The notes: generated by a model from the sequence alone, not told the origin. DNA of 64,000 nucleotides from Burkholderiales bacterium (GCA_947487165.1 CANKWX010000005.1:1-64000); one strand, 5' to 3'. Positions 1 to 12,656 are shown, numbered from the stretch's first letter. Made by a program: numbers and translations.

Positions 1-189
1 CAGGCGATCGGATGGCACCGTCGTGCTGTCAGCCAACGCCGCCACCAGCCCGACCCGACGGCTTCGGCCCCAGGGCACGATGAGCCAGTCAGCCGGGCAA
101 ATGGGTGAATCGGCGTGCAGCGCGTAGTCGAACAACTCCGGCAAGGGCAGGTCGAGTGCCACGCGGGCGATGGTGGCCGGAACGCTCAC
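1..189 (-). CDS. priA: Primosomal protein N' (PriA helicase), N-terminal fragment
   Basis: PriA is the replication-restart 3'-5' helicase that reloads DnaB at stalled forks. Only the first 63 codons are present and the frame stays open to base 1. The visible part reads as the PriA DNA-binding domain: VARVALDLPLPELFDY, then DWLIVPWGRSRRVGLVAAL, matching the family pattern of a short strand, LFDY, and a VPxGxRxxxG turn. The likely start is GTG at 189, because no ATG precedes the homology; no good ribosome-binding site is seen. It lies downstream of hemE on the same strand, the usual Burkholderiales order. The family assignment rests on the N-terminal motif alone. Confidence 0.8.
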   Translation of the reverse strand, partial: MSVPATIARVALDLPLPELFDYALHADSPICPADWLIVPWGRSRRVGLVAALADSTTVPSDRL

Positions 190-463
190 AACTTAAAGTA
201 AAACCTTCAAATAGGTCGGGAAGTCTTGGCCCGGCAGGCGTTTTCCGAGGTGTTCACAGAAGCTGTGGACAATTGTGTGGACAGCCTTGGTCGGATACCC
301 GCAAACCCGCTCTGTTGCGCGGCCCTGCGCGGTGTGCTTAAAATTTCGACAAAAATAATCTGTTTAAAATCAAACGCTTAGGAAAGCCACGCCATGCGTA
401 CAATCAATCGGTACACTGACTGGACAGGATCACCCGAAATGTGCATAAGTGGTGCGCCCAGGG
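190..463. other. Intergenic gap between hemE and priA with AT-rich tract and TGTGGACA repeats
   Basis: This gap holds no convincing gene. Two direct copies of TGTGGACA lie at 264-271 and 276-283, and a related TGTTCACAG at 251-259. About 55 bases further on is a strikingly AT-rich tract at 337-372, in which TTAAAAT occurs twice. The repeats resemble degenerate DnaA boxes (TGTGNATAA, one mismatch), but no perfect box was found. The priA promoter probably lies here on the minus strand. Confidence 0.4.
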
Positions 464-1579
464 CTACAAAGCGGAGGCTGCGGCGCCGCGACGGCGCTGC
501 TCACGGCTGTATTGATGCACTGCCTCGACCAAGGCAATCACGTTGTCGGGCGGGGTGAACTGCGAGATGCCGTGACCAAGGTTGAAGATGTGCCCCTGGC
601 CTGCCTGCGGTGCGCCATAACTCTCCAGGGTCTTGATGGCCTCGGCCTGGATCTGCTCGGGATTGGCCATGAGGATCATCGGATCGAGATTGCCTTGCAG
701 CGCAACACGCGAGCCGACGCGAGCCCGGGCCTGACCGAGGTTGACCGTCCAGTCGAGTCCGACCGCGTCGCAACCGCTGGCGGCAATATCCTCCAGCCAG
801 AGCCCGCCGCCCTTGGTAAAGACGATTGAGGGCACCCGAACCCGCGTGACCGTGCCGTCTGGCGCACGCTCTTCGCGCTCGAGGCGCAGGCCCTCGAGCA
901 CCCGGCGGATATAGCCGAGCGAGAACTTCTGGTAGTGACCATCGGGCAGGATGCCGCCCCAGGTGTCAAAGATCATGACCGCCTGGGCGCCGGCATCGAT
1001 CTGGGCATTCAGATAATCACGGACTGCGTCGGCAGTCACGGTGAGCATGGTGTGCATCAGGTCGGGGCGCTTGTAGAGCATGGTCTTGACCTGACGAAAG
1101 TCGTCGCTGCCGCCGCCTTCGACCATGTAACAGGCCAGCGTCCAGGGGCTGCCCGAGAACCCGATCAGCGGCACGCGGCCATCAAGGGCACGCCGGATCG
1201 TCGACACGCCGTCCATGACATAGCGCAGCTCGGTATTGACATCCGGCACCGCCAGTCGACGAACCGCCGCCTCGTCGCGCACCGGGTTGCTGAACTTCGG
1301 GCCCTCGCCATCGGCGAAATACAGACCGAGCCCCATCGCGTCGGGGACGGTGAGGATGTCGGAAAACAGGATCGCAGCATCGAGCGGATAGCGCTCGAGC
1401 GGCTGCAGGGTCACCTCGCAGGCGAGCTCGGGCGCCTTGCACAGCGCGAGGAAACTGCCGGCCCGCTTTCGGGTGGCGTTGTATTCGGGGAGATAGCGGC
1501 CAGCCTGGCGCATCAGCCAGATCGGGGTGTGCTCGGTGGGTTCGCGAAGCAGCGCGCGCAAGAAAGTGTCGTTCTTCAT
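464..1579 (-). CDS. hemE: Uroporphyrinogen decarboxylase
   Basis: HemE decarboxylates the four acetate side chains of uroporphyrinogen III to give coproporphyrinogen III in cytosolic haem synthesis. The 371-aa length fits the family. The N-terminal signature [15 protein letters not shown] carries the substrate-binding arginines, [13 protein letters not shown] carries the catalytic aspartate, and [16 protein letters not shown] and [14 protein letters not shown] are family-typical. The chosen start is ATG at 1579, giving [21 protein letters not shown]; the open frame extends far upstream, but that part has no homology-like sequence and crosses the divergent gene. It is followed by priA. In related genomes atpC sits just upstream; here about 4 kb of other genes intervene. 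Confidence 0.96.
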   Translation of the reverse strand: MKNDTFLRALLREPTEHTPIWLMRQAGRYLPEYNATRKRAGSFLALCKAPELACEVTLQPLERYPLDAAILFSDILTVPDAMGLGLYFADGEGPKFSNPVRDEAAVRRLAVPDVNTELRYVMDGVSTIRRALDGRVPLIGFSGSPWTLACYMVEGGGSDDFRQVKTMLYKRPDLMHTMLTVTADAVRDYLNAQIDAGAQAVMIFDTWGGILPDGHYQKFSLGYIRRVLEGLRLEREERAPDGTVTRVRVPSIVFTKGGGLWLEDIAASGCDAVGLDWTVNLGQARARVGSRVALQGNLDPMILMANPEQIQAEAIKTLESYGAPQAGQGHIFNLGHGISQFTPPDNVIALVEAVHQYSREQRRRGAAASAL

Positions 1580-1752
1580 GGGGGCAGGGCACTGGAAAGG
1601 GCGGGACTGGGAGGCCAGAGCGCGGCCCGGGGGCGATACACCCGACCATTCTACGGGTGTCGGCCCGAATTCTGTCGGATGGCGTGCGGAAGTTCCTCGG
1701 CAGACCGTTCGTCGGCGCGGATGCTCCATTCGGTTGTTCTTTGGTTCACGCC

Positions 1753-2622
1753 ATGACCGTTCGTCGGCCCGTCGCCACACTTCACCTGCCTGGCAGCACT
1801 GCGCTGCTGCTGACACTCGCGCTGCTTTCCGGCATCGCGAGTGCGGATGACTGCGTGATCGCCGACGTACCCAAGGCGGCAGCGGTGCCGGTGAAGCCGC
1901 GGCCGGTGGTTCGCGCCCCGGTTCGGCGCCCACCGCCCAAGACCGATGTCGATGCGCTGGCGACGCCGAAAGCGCAGCCTGTGGCACAGGCCAAGCCACG
2001 ACAAGCGACGCGCCCGCGTGCGGTGGTTCATCGCAAGCGCCCTGCGGCCACGGCCAATCTGGCTGCGGCCGAACAGGCGAAAAAAGCTGCGACTCGATCG
2101 GTTCCGGCGTGTACGCCGATTGCCGATCCGCAAGCAGCCGTCAAGGCCCCGTTGGTGGATGTCGCTCGTTTCACGCCGATCGACCCGCCAACGCGGCTGC
2201 TGAGCGAATCGAGTGCGGTTCAGAATCCGCTGGAAGGGATCCGCACCGGCTTGCCGGGCGAGAGTGTTGCGCCGCCGTTTCAGGTGGCTCTGCTGTTGCC
2301 GCCGATTGGTGGAGGCGGCGGAGGTAGCGCAGGCGGGTCACCACTGCCAGTCGCCGAGAAACCCGCGCCGCCCAATCCGCCGGTTGAAATCATTCCGCCG
2401 GTTGTGATCATCCCGCCGGTGACCGACAGACCCATTGACCCCGAGAAACCGATCGATCCTACGAATCCGATTGATCCTACGAAACCGATTGATCCTACGA
2501 AACCGATCGATCCGGATGGGCCGCATCCGGTTCCGGTACCCGCCTCGGTTTGGCTGGTGATCATTGGTCTGGCTGGATTGTTGCGCCAGCGCTGCCGCAC
2601 GACGCCCCGACGACAGAGTTAG
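1753..2622 (+). CDS. Secreted proline-rich protein with PIDPxx repeats and PEP-CTERM-like tail
   Basis: No enzyme domain is recognised in these 289 aa. A signal peptide (residues 1-31, core [17 protein letters not shown]) is followed by a basic Ala/Pro/Lys-rich stretch and a Gly-rich patch, [11 protein letters not shown]. Then come Pro/Ile runs and five hexapeptides of the PIDPTK type. The C-terminus reads [23 protein letters not shown]: a VPxPAS motif, a hydrophobic helix and a basic end. That layout matches PEP-CTERM-type sorting signals, in the VPxPASVWL variant processed by exosortases. ATG at 1753 was chosen because it opens the signal peptide; an in-frame ATG at 1657 would bury it. It diverges from hemE. 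No exosortase gene is visible in the window. The role may be cell-envelope or matrix related (inference). Confidence 0.65.
   Translation: MTVRRPVATLHLPGSTALLLTLALLSGIASADDCVIADVPKAAAVPVKPRPVVRAPVRRPPPKTDVDALATPKAQPVAQAKPRQATRPRAVVHRKRPAATANLAAAEQAKKAATRSVPACTPIADPQAAVKAPLVDVARFTPIDPPTRLLSESSAVQNPLEGIRTGLPGESVAPPFQVALLLPPIGGGGGGSAGGSPLPVAEKPAPPNPPVEIIPPVVIIPPVTDRPIDPEKPIDPTNPIDPTKPIDPTKPIDPDGPHPVPVPASVWLVIIGLAGLLRQRCRTTPRRQS
2431..2520 (+). repeat. Five 18-bp in-frame tandem repeats coding PIDPxx
   Basis: Five consecutive 18-bp units at 2431, 2449, 2467, 2485 and 2503 encode [24 protein letters not shown] and PIDPDG. Units three and four are identical at the DNA level, which suggests recent duplication by slippage. 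The 18-bp period keeps frame, so copy-number changes would only lengthen or shorten the rigid spacer before the C-terminal anchor. Confidence 0.9.
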
Positions 2623-2683
2623 ATTGTAAGCTTCGGTTTTTGCCGAGTTCCCGCCACAGGGCACCGGCGTTACTGGAGACCTC

Positions 2684-3733
2684 ATGACTCAACCAAGCAC
2701 CCAGACCCTCTCTGCGGGCGATGCGCTGCACGACGCGCCGTCCTGCGAGTCCAGACTGTCGCTGCCGCGTCGGCGATTGCTCAGCGCTGCCGGTTCGATC
2801 GCACTTGGATCGTCCCTGCCCTTTTCGGCCCGCGCACAATCCGAGTGGCCGACTAAACCGATTCGTTTCGTCGTGCCGTTTCCGGCGGGCGGCGGTGCCG
2901 ACATGGGTGCACGAGCGATTTCGGTGCATATGGCCGCAGCCTTTGGGAAGCCGGTGCTGGTCGAGAACCGGGCCGGTGCCGACGGTGCGGTGGCGGCACT
3001 CGAGGTGGTGAAGTCGGCACCCGACGGTCACACGCTGTATTTCGGTACCGCGACGTCGATGTCGTACACCCCGTCGATCAAGAAAGCCCCGCCTTACGAT
3101 CCGATTGCCGATTTCACGCCGATCTCGAATCTGTGCATCTTTACGTTTTATCTGATGGTGCAGCCAAGCCTGCCGGTGAACACCCTGGCCGAGTTTGTCG
3201 CCTATGTGAGGGCCAATCCCGGGAAGATTGCCTATGCGACCGGCAACAGTACCGGCATCGTGTCGATTGCGCAGCTTGCGCAGGCCAACAAGCTCGATAT
3301 GACCCATGTGCCCTACAAGGGTGAGGCGCAAGCGGTGATCGATATGGTTGGTGGACGGGTGCAGGCGATGTTCGTCACGCCGGCGGTGATGCCGCAGTTG
3401 CTCAAAGAGAAGTTCAAGATGCTCGCCGTGCTGCTGCCGCGACGCACCACCAGCTATCCGGATGTGCCCACGATGGCTGAGGCAGGGCAACCGCTGGTCA
3501 ATATCCTGCCCTGGGGCGGGCTCTTCGGCCCGGCACGTATGCCGCGCGATATCGTCGAGCGCATCTCGCGCGATTTCAATGTCGTCATGCGCAGACCGGA
3601 TGTCGCCGAGCAGTATGAAAAGCTCGGGTTGCTGCCGACACCCTCAACGCCTGAGGTGCTTGGGGCACAAGTGAAGGATCAGCTCGGCGCCTGGAGCAAG
3701 ACAATGCGCGCCGCCGGTATCGAGCTCGAGTGA
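2684..3733 (+). CDS. Bug-family (TctC-like) periplasmic solute-binding receptor
   Basis: This is a tripartite-tricarboxylate-transporter receptor of the Bug family: periplasmic, binding small carboxylates or similar metabolites. The 349-aa protein has an N-terminal export signal with a twin-arginine-like SLPRRRLLSAAG and cleavage near ARAQ. Family motifs follow: WPTKPIRFVVPFPAGGGADMGAR, then VLVENRAGADGAVAALEV, APDGHTLYFG and VPYKGEAQAVIDMVGGRVQAMF. No TctA or TctB membrane partners are nearby, so it is an orphan receptor, as is common in Burkholderiales. Its stop overlaps the GTG start of the MOSC gene, so the two are translationally coupled. The ligand cannot be read from sequence. Confidence 0.9.
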   Translation: MTQPSTQTLSAGDALHDAPSCESRLSLPRRRLLSAAGSIALGSSLPFSARAQSEWPTKPIRFVVPFPAGGGADMGARAISVHMAAAFGKPVLVENRAGADGAVAALEVVKSAPDGHTLYFGTATSMSYTPSIKKAPPYDPIADFTPISNLCIFTFYLMVQPSLPVNTLAEFVAYVRANPGKIAYATGNSTGIVSIAQLAQANKLDMTHVPYKGEAQAVIDMVGGRVQAMFVTPAVMPQLLKEKFKMLAVLLPRRTTSYPDVPTMAEAGQPLVNILPWGGLFGPARMPRDIVERISRDFNVVMRRPDVAEQYEKLGLLPTPSTPEVLGAQVKDQLGAWSKTMRAAGIELE

Positions 3734-4317
3734 GCCTCGCCAGGCAATCGATGAGGGTGGTGTCGGTCAATCGCGCAAGCGCGCGCGAGGTGATCATCAA
3801 CGGACGCAAGGTACTGACCGCGATTGGCAAGCAGCCGGTCGATGGTCCCCTTGCGGTCGGTCGCCTGGGTCTCGAAGGCGATGAGCAGGCCGATCTGTCG
3901 GTGCATGGTGGGCTTGGCAAAGCTGTCTATGCTTACCCGCTGGAGCACTTTGCGTTTTGGCAGACCGTGCGTGCGCAAGCAAAAGTGTCGCTCTGGGATT
4001 CACCGCTCTCGCCAGGCTCGTTGGGCGAGAACCTGACGGTCGAGGGGCTGTTTGAGGACCACCTCTGGATCGGCGACCGGCTGAAGTTGCCCCACTGTTT
4101 GCTCGCGGTCAGCGAGCCCCGCTTCCCATGCTTCAAGTTCAACGCCAGCATGGGGTTTGCGCAGGCCAGCAAGCTGATGGTGCAGTCGGGGTATTGCGGC
4201 AGCTACCTGGCAGTGATCGAGGCCGGCGAGGTCAGCGCCGGCGATCCGATCGAGTTGATCGCAGGCCCCCGGGAAGTCAATCTGCGCGAGCTTTTCAAGG
4301 CGCGCGCACGGGCCTGA
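3730..4317 (+). CDS. MOSC-domain protein (YiiM-like)
   Basis: MOSC domains carry a molybdenum cofactor or bind sulfur through a conserved cysteine; YiiM-like members act in molybdoenzyme-linked reductions of N-hydroxylated compounds. The 195-aa protein shows GLEGDEQADLSVHGGLGKAVYAYP, then GSLGENLTVEGL and IGDRLKL. VSEPRFPCFKF contains the conserved cysteine of the family. The GTG at 3730 overlaps the stop of the receptor gene; an in-frame ATG at 3751 is the alternative start and gives MRVVSVNRA, which is closer to the usual N-terminus. The coupling suggests co-expression with the receptor, but no shared substrate can be stated. A factor-independent terminator follows about 100 bp downstream. 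Confidence 0.85.
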   Translation: MSLARQSMRVVSVNRASAREVIINGRKVLTAIGKQPVDGPLAVGRLGLEGDEQADLSVHGGLGKAVYAYPLEHFAFWQTVRAQAKVSLWDSPLSPGSLGENLTVEGLFEDHLWIGDRLKLPHCLLAVSEPRFPCFKFNASMGFAQASKLMVQSGYCGSYLAVIEAGEVSAGDPIELIAGPREVNLRELFKARARA

Positions 4318-4414
4318 GCGGCGCAGATTCCGGCAGACTCAGGTCAGAGTCCTGATGGGCTCTGGCATTCAAGTAGCGGTGCCAGATCCAGGTTGCGATG
4401 TATCAGTCGATCAG

Positions 4415-4456
4415 AAAAAAAGCCCCGCTGCCGGCAAACCGGGATGCGGGGCTTTT
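4415..4456. terminator. Bidirectional factor-independent terminator
   Basis: The stem GCCCCGC (4422-4428) pairs with GCGGGGC (4446-4452) around a 17-base loop. The plus-strand product ends in TTTT (4453-4456). The minus-strand product ends in seven U from the A run at 4415-4421. It sits between the convergent MOSC gene and the small secreted-protein gene and can stop both. Confidence 0.85.
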
Positions 4457-4521
4457 CAGTCGATATGGGCTGCTTGCCTGTTCAGCAACAGGCAAGCAAA
4501 TTCAAAGTCTTTTCAGCGTGA

Positions 4522-4917
4522 TCAGGGCTTGTTCTGCTGGACGGCTCTGGCTTCTGCCTTGACCGGCGCAGCGTACTGGGATTTGACGCCGGCGCGGGCA
4601 TCTTTGAACTCTTTGGCCATCGCGTCCATCTTCGGCTTGAAACTGGCCTTGACGTCGCTCTCGGCGGCACGACGGGCGACCAGGGGGTCTTTACCGGCAG
4701 CGCTCGCATCTGCGGCCGCTTTGTCACCGGCGGCCTTGATGGCGCCGCTACGCTCGCTGCGCAACGCTTTGGTTTTGGCTTTGTAGTCCTGATCGACCTT
4801 GCTCAGCGCGGCCCGCTGGTCGACCATCGGATCGGCGGCGGCGGCGGTGTTGGCAACGCTAAAAAGCGCCAGCGACGAGGCGAGGGCGACACTGATGAGG
4901 CGGCTGTTGAAGCGCAT
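4522..4917 (-). CDS. Small exported Ala/Lys-rich helical protein, unknown function
   Basis: The 131-aa product has a signal peptide (MRFNSRLISVALASSLALFSVANTAAAA in sense, written here in parts: MRFNSRLISVALASSLAL then FSVANTAAAA) with cleavage after about residue 28. A charged, alanine- and lysine-rich mature part follows, almost certainly all helical or coiled coil: KVDQDYKAKTKALRSERSG and MDAMAKEFKDARAGVKS. No catalytic motif is present. ATG at 4917 is preferred; an in-frame GTG at 4929 adds four residues. The gene is monocistronic and ends at the bidirectional terminator. It resembles small periplasmic proteins common in betaproteobacteria, but I cannot name a family. Confidence 0.7.
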   Translation of the reverse strand: MRFNSRLISVALASSLALFSVANTAAAADPMVDQRAALSKVDQDYKAKTKALRSERSGAIKAAGDKAAADASAAGKDPLVARRAAESDVKASFKPKMDAMAKEFKDARAGVKSQYAAPVKAEARAVQQNKP

Positions 4918-5143
4918 GGTTTGGCTCACTTTTAGAAATTTGAATGATTCGGAATTCGGTTTGAGCGCCGATTGAGTTTCAATCTCGGCGGGGGGGCATT
5001 ATGCACCCTCTCAACACCGCCTCGCGCTGCAAAGCGCCATTTTCAGCGCTTTTAATTAGAACTTCCGGCTTAATGACGACTTTAAGACTGAGCACGTGCG
5101 TCAATATCCGACAACCGGATCGGATAAGCGTAAAACAAGCCGA

Positions 5144-5470
5144 TTATTTCATCGGTGAATAGGCGGTCGGCGCCATGATCGCATTGCTGAAATGCGAGAT
5201 CAGCGGGCCATTTTTTTCAGTCTCGGCACGCGCCGAGAGCCACTCGGGGTCGGCTGCGAAAGCGCTCCATTTGCTCTCGCGCTCGGCGAGGCTCTCCCAC
5301 TGAAGCATGTAGGTCAGGGTGCTGTTGCTGTCGCCGATGACATTGGTCCAGAAGCCCACTGGCACGATGCCATGCCTTTGCCAGATCTTCAGGGTGATCG
5401 TGTCGAAGCGCTTGTTGAGATCGGGCAAGCGTCCGGGCATGCAGTGGTAGATGCGCATCTCATAAAGCAT
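5144..5470 (-). CDS. NIPSNAP family protein
   Basis: NIPSNAP proteins are small ferredoxin-like (dimeric alpha/beta barrel) proteins of poorly defined role, often near catabolic genes. The 108-aa protein starts MLYEMRIYHCMPGRLPDLNKR, the typical YEMRxY opening, followed by GIVPVGFWTNVIGDSNSTLTYMLQW and ERESKWSAFAADPEW, all matching the family. ATG at 5470 is preferred over an in-frame start at 5497 because GGAGGAGA sits just before it. It lies between atpC and the small exported protein, on the same strand as the atp operon. A 63-bp gap separates it from atpC, so it could be read through from that operon. Function unknown. Confidence 0.88.
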   Translation of the reverse strand: MLYEMRIYHCMPGRLPDLNKRFDTITLKIWQRHGIVPVGFWTNVIGDSNSTLTYMLQWESLAERESKWSAFAADPEWLSARAETEKNGPLISHFSNAIMAPTAYSPMK

Positions 5471-5533
5471 GGGGTCTCCTCCCTCCAGATCTGTCAATGC
5501 TGCTGCGGCTCAGGTCTGACGCCTGATGTCCGA

Positions 5534-7368
<1,835 letters not shown>

Positions 7369-7409
7369 TTAAATAGGGTTCGGAGTCGGGTCGTCGGTGT
7401 CGCGCCAGC

Positions 7410-8279
7410 CTAGACGGCGGCCGCTCCACTGACGATCTCGCTGAGTTCTTTGGTAATCGCCGCCTGCCGCGCCTTGTTGTAGGACAGCTGCAGTTCGCCG
7501 ATGACTTTCTTGGCATTGTCGGAGGCCGACTTCATGGCCACCATGCGCGCGGACTGCTCGGAGGCCATGTTCTCGGCCACTGCCTGATAGACCAGCGCCT
7601 CGACATACCGTAGCAGGAGGTCGTCAAGCACCGTCTGGGCATTGGGCTCGTAAAGATAATCCCAGGCGTAATCGCGATTGGTTTCTTCAAGCCGATGCGG
7701 ATCGAGCGGCAGCAGTTGCTCGATCACCGATTCCTGCTTCATGGTGTTGATGAAGCGGGTGTAAGCGATGTAGACCGCATCGATCTCGCCGGCGGCATAG
7801 GCATCGAGCTGAAGCTTGATCGGGCCGATGAGCTTGTCGAGTTGCGGCGCGTCACCAAGATGAACCGCCTGCGATACCACCTTGGCGCCGATGCGCTGCA
7901 TGAAGCCCAGGCCCTTGTTGCCGATGGCGGTGACCTGCACTTTAGCGCCCGTCTTTTCGAGCTCGCGCAGCCGCTGCACCGTCATCCTCAGGATGTTGGT
8001 GTTCAGGCCGCCGCACAGTCCCTTGTCGGTGGTGACAAGCACCAGGCCGGCCGCCTTGACGGTTTCGCGGCGGACCAGAAACGGATGCCGATATTCGGGG
8101 TTGGCGTTGGCCAGGTGGGCAGCGATATTGCGTACCTTGTCGCCGTAGGGGCGCGACCGCCGCATCCGCTCCTGCGCCTTGCGCATCTTGGACGCGGCGA
8201 CCATTTCCATCGCCTTGGTGATCTTGCGCGTGTTTTGGACGCTCTTGATCTTGTTGCGGATTTCTCTGGAGCCAGCCAT
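7410..8279 (-). CDS. atpG: ATP synthase gamma subunit
   Basis: Gamma is the rotating shaft of F1. The 289-aa protein opens [36 protein letters not shown] (given as key parts: [20 protein letters not shown]), the invariant N-terminal helix. It contains [14 protein letters not shown], and closes with [19 protein letters not shown], the C-terminal helix of the coiled coil. It sits between atpA and atpD with short gaps, as expected. Confidence 0.98.
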   Translation of the reverse strand: MAGSREIRNKIKSVQNTRKITKAMEMVAASKMRKAQERMRRSRPYGDKVRNIAAHLANANPEYRHPFLVRRETVKAAGLVLVTTDKGLCGGLNTNILRMTVQRLRELEKTGAKVQVTAIGNKGLGFMQRIGAKVVSQAVHLGDAPQLDKLIGPIKLQLDAYAAGEIDAVYIAYTRFINTMKQESVIEQLLPLDPHRLEETNRDYAWDYLYEPNAQTVLDDLLLRYVEALVYQAVAENMASEQSARMVAMKSASDNAKKVIGELQLSYNKARQAAITKELSEIVSGAAAV

Positions 8280-8326
8280 GGCGGCCTATGCCTTCGTCTG
8301 CGGTGGTCGCTTGCGCGGGAGGGCGG

Positions 8327-9868
<1,542 letters not shown>

Positions 9869-9898
9869 TCGTTTCTCTCGTGGAGTTTTGTTCAGCGC

Positions 9899-10432
9899 TT
9901 ACTTCATCAGCGCATCAGCGAGTTGCGCGAGCTTGCCGCGCACCGAGGTGTCGAGCACCTCATCACCAATGCGAATCGAGATGCCGCCGATGAGTTCGGG
10001 ATCGACTGAGACGGTTGCCTTGACCTTTCGGCCGTATTTGCCTTCGAGCGTGGCGACCACCTGCGCCGATTGCTGCTCGGTCAAGGGGAAGGCGGAGTCG
10101 ATGCGGGCGTCGAGGACGTCGTCGGCCTGATTCTTGAGTCGCTCGAAGTGACCGACAATTTCGGGCAGGACCGTCAAACGTTCGTTTTCGGCGAGCAGCC
10201 GCAAAAAACCAAGCTGATCGGCCGACAGGTCGCCGGCGACTTCGGAAACCAGCTGCGCGACCTGTTCGTGCTTGATGCGCGGGTTGCCCAGCAAACCATG
10301 GGCAGCCGGGCTGGCGATGACTGCCGCCAGCCGTGCCAGCGCATCAGACCAGTGCGCCAGCGCTTGGGGGCCCTGAGCCAGCTTGAAAGCAGCTTCGGCG
10401 TAAGGACGGGCGATGGTGAGCGATTCGGCCAT
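9899..10432 (-). CDS. atpH: ATP synthase delta subunit
   Basis: Delta caps F1 and links it to the b-subunit stator. The 177-aa protein opens MAESLTIARPYAEAAFKLA, the typical N-terminal helix. In the C-terminal part SVDPELIGGISIRIGDEVLD and SVRGKLAQLADALMK match the conserved GGxxIRIGDxVxDxSV(R/K)xxLxxL pattern. It starts 14 bp after the atpF stop. Confidence 0.98.
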   Translation of the reverse strand: MAESLTIARPYAEAAFKLAQGPQALAHWSDALARLAAVIASPAAHGLLGNPRIKHEQVAQLVSEVAGDLSADQLGFLRLLAENERLTVLPEIVGHFERLKNQADDVLDARIDSAFPLTEQQSAQVVATLEGKYGRKVKATVSVDPELIGGISIRIGDEVLDTSVRGKLAQLADALMK

Positions 10433-10446
10433 GGCAGGGCGGCGTC

Positions 10447-10920
10447 CTAGCGAAGCTCGGCTTTGAGGCCGTCAAGCAGCTGCGCATGGGCCGAGGGATC
10501 GATCTCACGGCGAAGGATGCGTTCTGCACCCGAGACCGCCAGCATCGCAACCTGCTCGCGAAGCTGATCCTTGGCGCGCTGGGCTGCCAGGGCAGCTTCG
10601 CCCTCGGCGGACTTGCGCGCCTCGGCGAGGATACGGGCTGCTTCGGCACGCGCCTCTTCAACCAGATGCGCTGCCTGCTTTTCGCCGGAAGCGCGAACTT
10701 CGGCGGCACTGGCGCGAGCCTGCTTGATCTCGGCCTCGACACGCTTTTCAGCGGCGGCGAGTTCGAACTTGGCCTTGTCGGCCGCAGCCAGACCATCGGC
10801 GATCTTCTTGCTTCGTTCGTCGAGTGCCTTGACGATCGGCGGCCAGACGTACTTGGCCGTAAACCACCAGAGCGCCAGAAAGACGGCGATCTGGACGAAG
10901 AGCGTCGCGTTGATGTTCAC
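10447..10920 (-). CDS. atpF: ATP synthase b subunit
   Basis: Subunit b is the membrane-anchored peripheral stalk of Fo. The 157-aa protein opens with one membrane helix ([19 protein letters not shown]) followed by a long charged helix rich in Ala/Glu/Lys/Arg, typical of the dimeric stalk. The start is GTG at 10920, chosen because GGAGGAAA lies six bases upstream and [10 protein letters not shown] matches the usual MNINATLF opening. An in-frame ATG further out would add 32 non-homologous residues. It lies between atpE and atpH. Confidence 0.97.
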   Translation of the reverse strand: MNINATLFVQIAVFLALWWFTAKYVWPPIVKALDERSKKIADGLAAADKAKFELAAAEKRVEAEIKQARASAAEVRASGEKQAAHLVEEARAEAARILAEARKSAEGEAALAAQRAKDQLREQVAMLAVSGAERILRREIDPSAHAQLLDGLKAELR

Positions 10921-10990
10921 GAACGGTTTCCTCCGAAGGGGACCTGAAACGACAGTCCGGTGACGGGCATGGCGTTGCGCTTGACCCGGA

Positions 10991-11239
<249 letters not shown>

Positions 11240-11337
11240 TTAAGGTTGAACCGAGGTCCAGCGGTTGAGGTTGATATGAAAACCTGGAACAAAAAAGCAA
11301 AAAACGGTCGGCGCTCGGCAGAGCGCCTTGCGCGGTG

Positions 11338-12183
11338 TCAGTGGTGTTCGTGCGCCTGCCCGATGTAGACCAGCGTCAGCATCATGAAGATGAAGGCCTG
11401 AAGGGCCACGATCAGGATGTGGAAGATCGCCCATCCCAGGCCGGTGGCGATGTGCAGACCCGCGCCCCACCAGGTGGCCGATGCACCAAGCAGCGCGATC
11501 AGCATGAAGACCAGTTCGCCGGCGAACATGTTGCCGAACAGCCGCATGCCGAGCGAGATGGTCCTGGCGAGATATTCGATCAGCTGCATCAGCAGGTTGA
11601 CCGGGGCGAGCAGGATGCCGGGGCCGAAAGGCGCCGACACCAGCTCATGGAGGAAGCCGCCCGAGCCCTTGGTCTTGATCCCGTAATAGATCGACGCGCC
11701 CAGCACCACCAGCGACATCGCAAAGGTGGCGTTCAGGTCGGCGGTGGGGACGACCCGCATGTAGGCATGGTGGGGATCGCCACCGGCCGCGCCGTGAATC
11801 TGCTCCCAGATCTTGGGGATCAGATCGAGCGGGATGAAGTCCATGGCGTTCATGAAGAAGATCCAGACGAAGGACACCAGCGCCAGCGGGGCGATATAGG
11901 TGATGTCGCCCTTGACGATCGAGCGCGCCTGTTCGTGCACGAACTCGACGACCGATTCGATGGCGCCGACGAAGCGCCCGGGTACGCCCGGGGTGACTGC
12001 GCGGGCAGCGCGATACATCAGAACGCAGGAGACCAGGCCCATCAGCACTGCCCAGAACACCGTGTCGAGGTTGACGAGCGAAAAGTCGACCACCTTTTCC
12101 TGGGGATGGCCCGAGGTATTGAAATGCGTCAGGTGATGGACGATGTACTCGGAGGCTGAGGGGGCGTGCGCGGCGTCGGCCAT
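11338..12183 (-). CDS. atpB: ATP synthase a subunit
   Basis: Subunit a forms the two proton half-channels against the c ring. The 281-aa, multi-helix protein contains the essential arginine in ARTISLGMRLFGNMFAGE, and the C-terminal helix LQAFIFMMLTLVYIGQAHEHH. The N-terminal part with YIVHHLTHFNT is typical of the proteobacterial form. It sits 49 bp after atpI. Confidence 0.98.
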   Translation of the reverse strand: MADAAHAPSASEYIVHHLTHFNTSGHPQEKVVDFSLVNLDTVFWAVLMGLVSCVLMYRAARAVTPGVPGRFVGAIESVVEFVHEQARSIVKGDITYIAPLALVSFVWIFFMNAMDFIPLDLIPKIWEQIHGAAGGDPHHAYMRVVPTADLNATFAMSLVVLGASIYYGIKTKGSGGFLHELVSAPFGPGILLAPVNLLMQLIEYLARTISLGMRLFGNMFAGELVFMLIALLGASATWWGAGLHIATGLGWAIFHILIVALQAFIFMMLTLVYIGQAHEHH

Positions 12184-12232
12184 GGTCTGCTAAGTCTGTC
12201 GCTAGGGCGTTGCGGTTCGTCGAGGTAGTGCT

Positions 12233-12586
12233 TTACTTGTTCGATTCAGGCGCCCAGAGGAGCGCAAACAAAGGTGCCTGCAATGCAGCAATCAGACCGA
12301 TCAGCATTGGCAACCAGTTCAGCGACTCGAAGGCGCTGGCGATCAGCGCAATCAGCGCGACCGTCAGACCGATCTTCGCGAACTCGCCGAGGAAAAACAC
12401 AACCGGATATGACTCGGCGGTTCGTCCCCGATTGGCTGCCAGTCGCAATGCGAACAGGCCGTTCGGGATAATTGCTGCCACGCCGCCGAGCACCAAAAAC
12501 AAAGCGCTGTGCCAGTCGAAGACGATGCCGGCCAGGAGCCCGAGCACCGCGACTGTGGCGACTTGCAGACCGACTGCGATAAACAT
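12233..12586 (-). CDS. atpI: ATP synthase I protein
   Basis: AtpI is a small membrane protein that assists c-ring assembly and may take part in magnesium supply. It is 117 aa with four predicted membrane segments. FLVLGGVAAIIPNGLFALRL and VVFFLGEFAKIGLTVALIA match the family. It is the first gene of the atp operon. The ATG at 12586 has only a weak ribosome-binding site. A strong sigma-70-type promoter is seen about 40-70 bp upstream. Confidence 0.93.
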   Translation of the reverse strand: MFIAVGLQVATVAVLGLLAGIVFDWHSALFLVLGGVAAIIPNGLFALRLAANRGRTAESYPVVFFLGEFAKIGLTVALIALIASAFESLNWLPMLIGLIAALQAPLFALLWAPESNK

Positions 12587-12627
12587 TCTTGATGTGCAGT
12601 CGGACAGCCGGCCGGCAAAGACGGCGA

Positions 12628-12656
12628 AGTATAGGCGATCAGACTGGACCGGTCAA
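12628..12656 (-). promoter_or_regulatory. Sigma-70-type promoter of the atp operon
   Basis: Reading the minus strand, TTGACC (12656-12651) and TATACT (12633-12628) are separated by exactly 17 bp, close to the consensus. It predicts a start near 12621 and a leader of about 35 bases before atpI. The position between DUF599 and atpI fits the head of the atp operon. Confidence 0.8.

Noticed and set aside
190-463. Chromosomal replication origin
   Set aside because: There is no perfect DnaA box, no dnaA gene and the gap is short; only kept as a low-interest observation.
2431-2520. CRISPR array
   Set aside because: The repeats are 18 bp, contiguous, without spacers, and in frame within a coding region.
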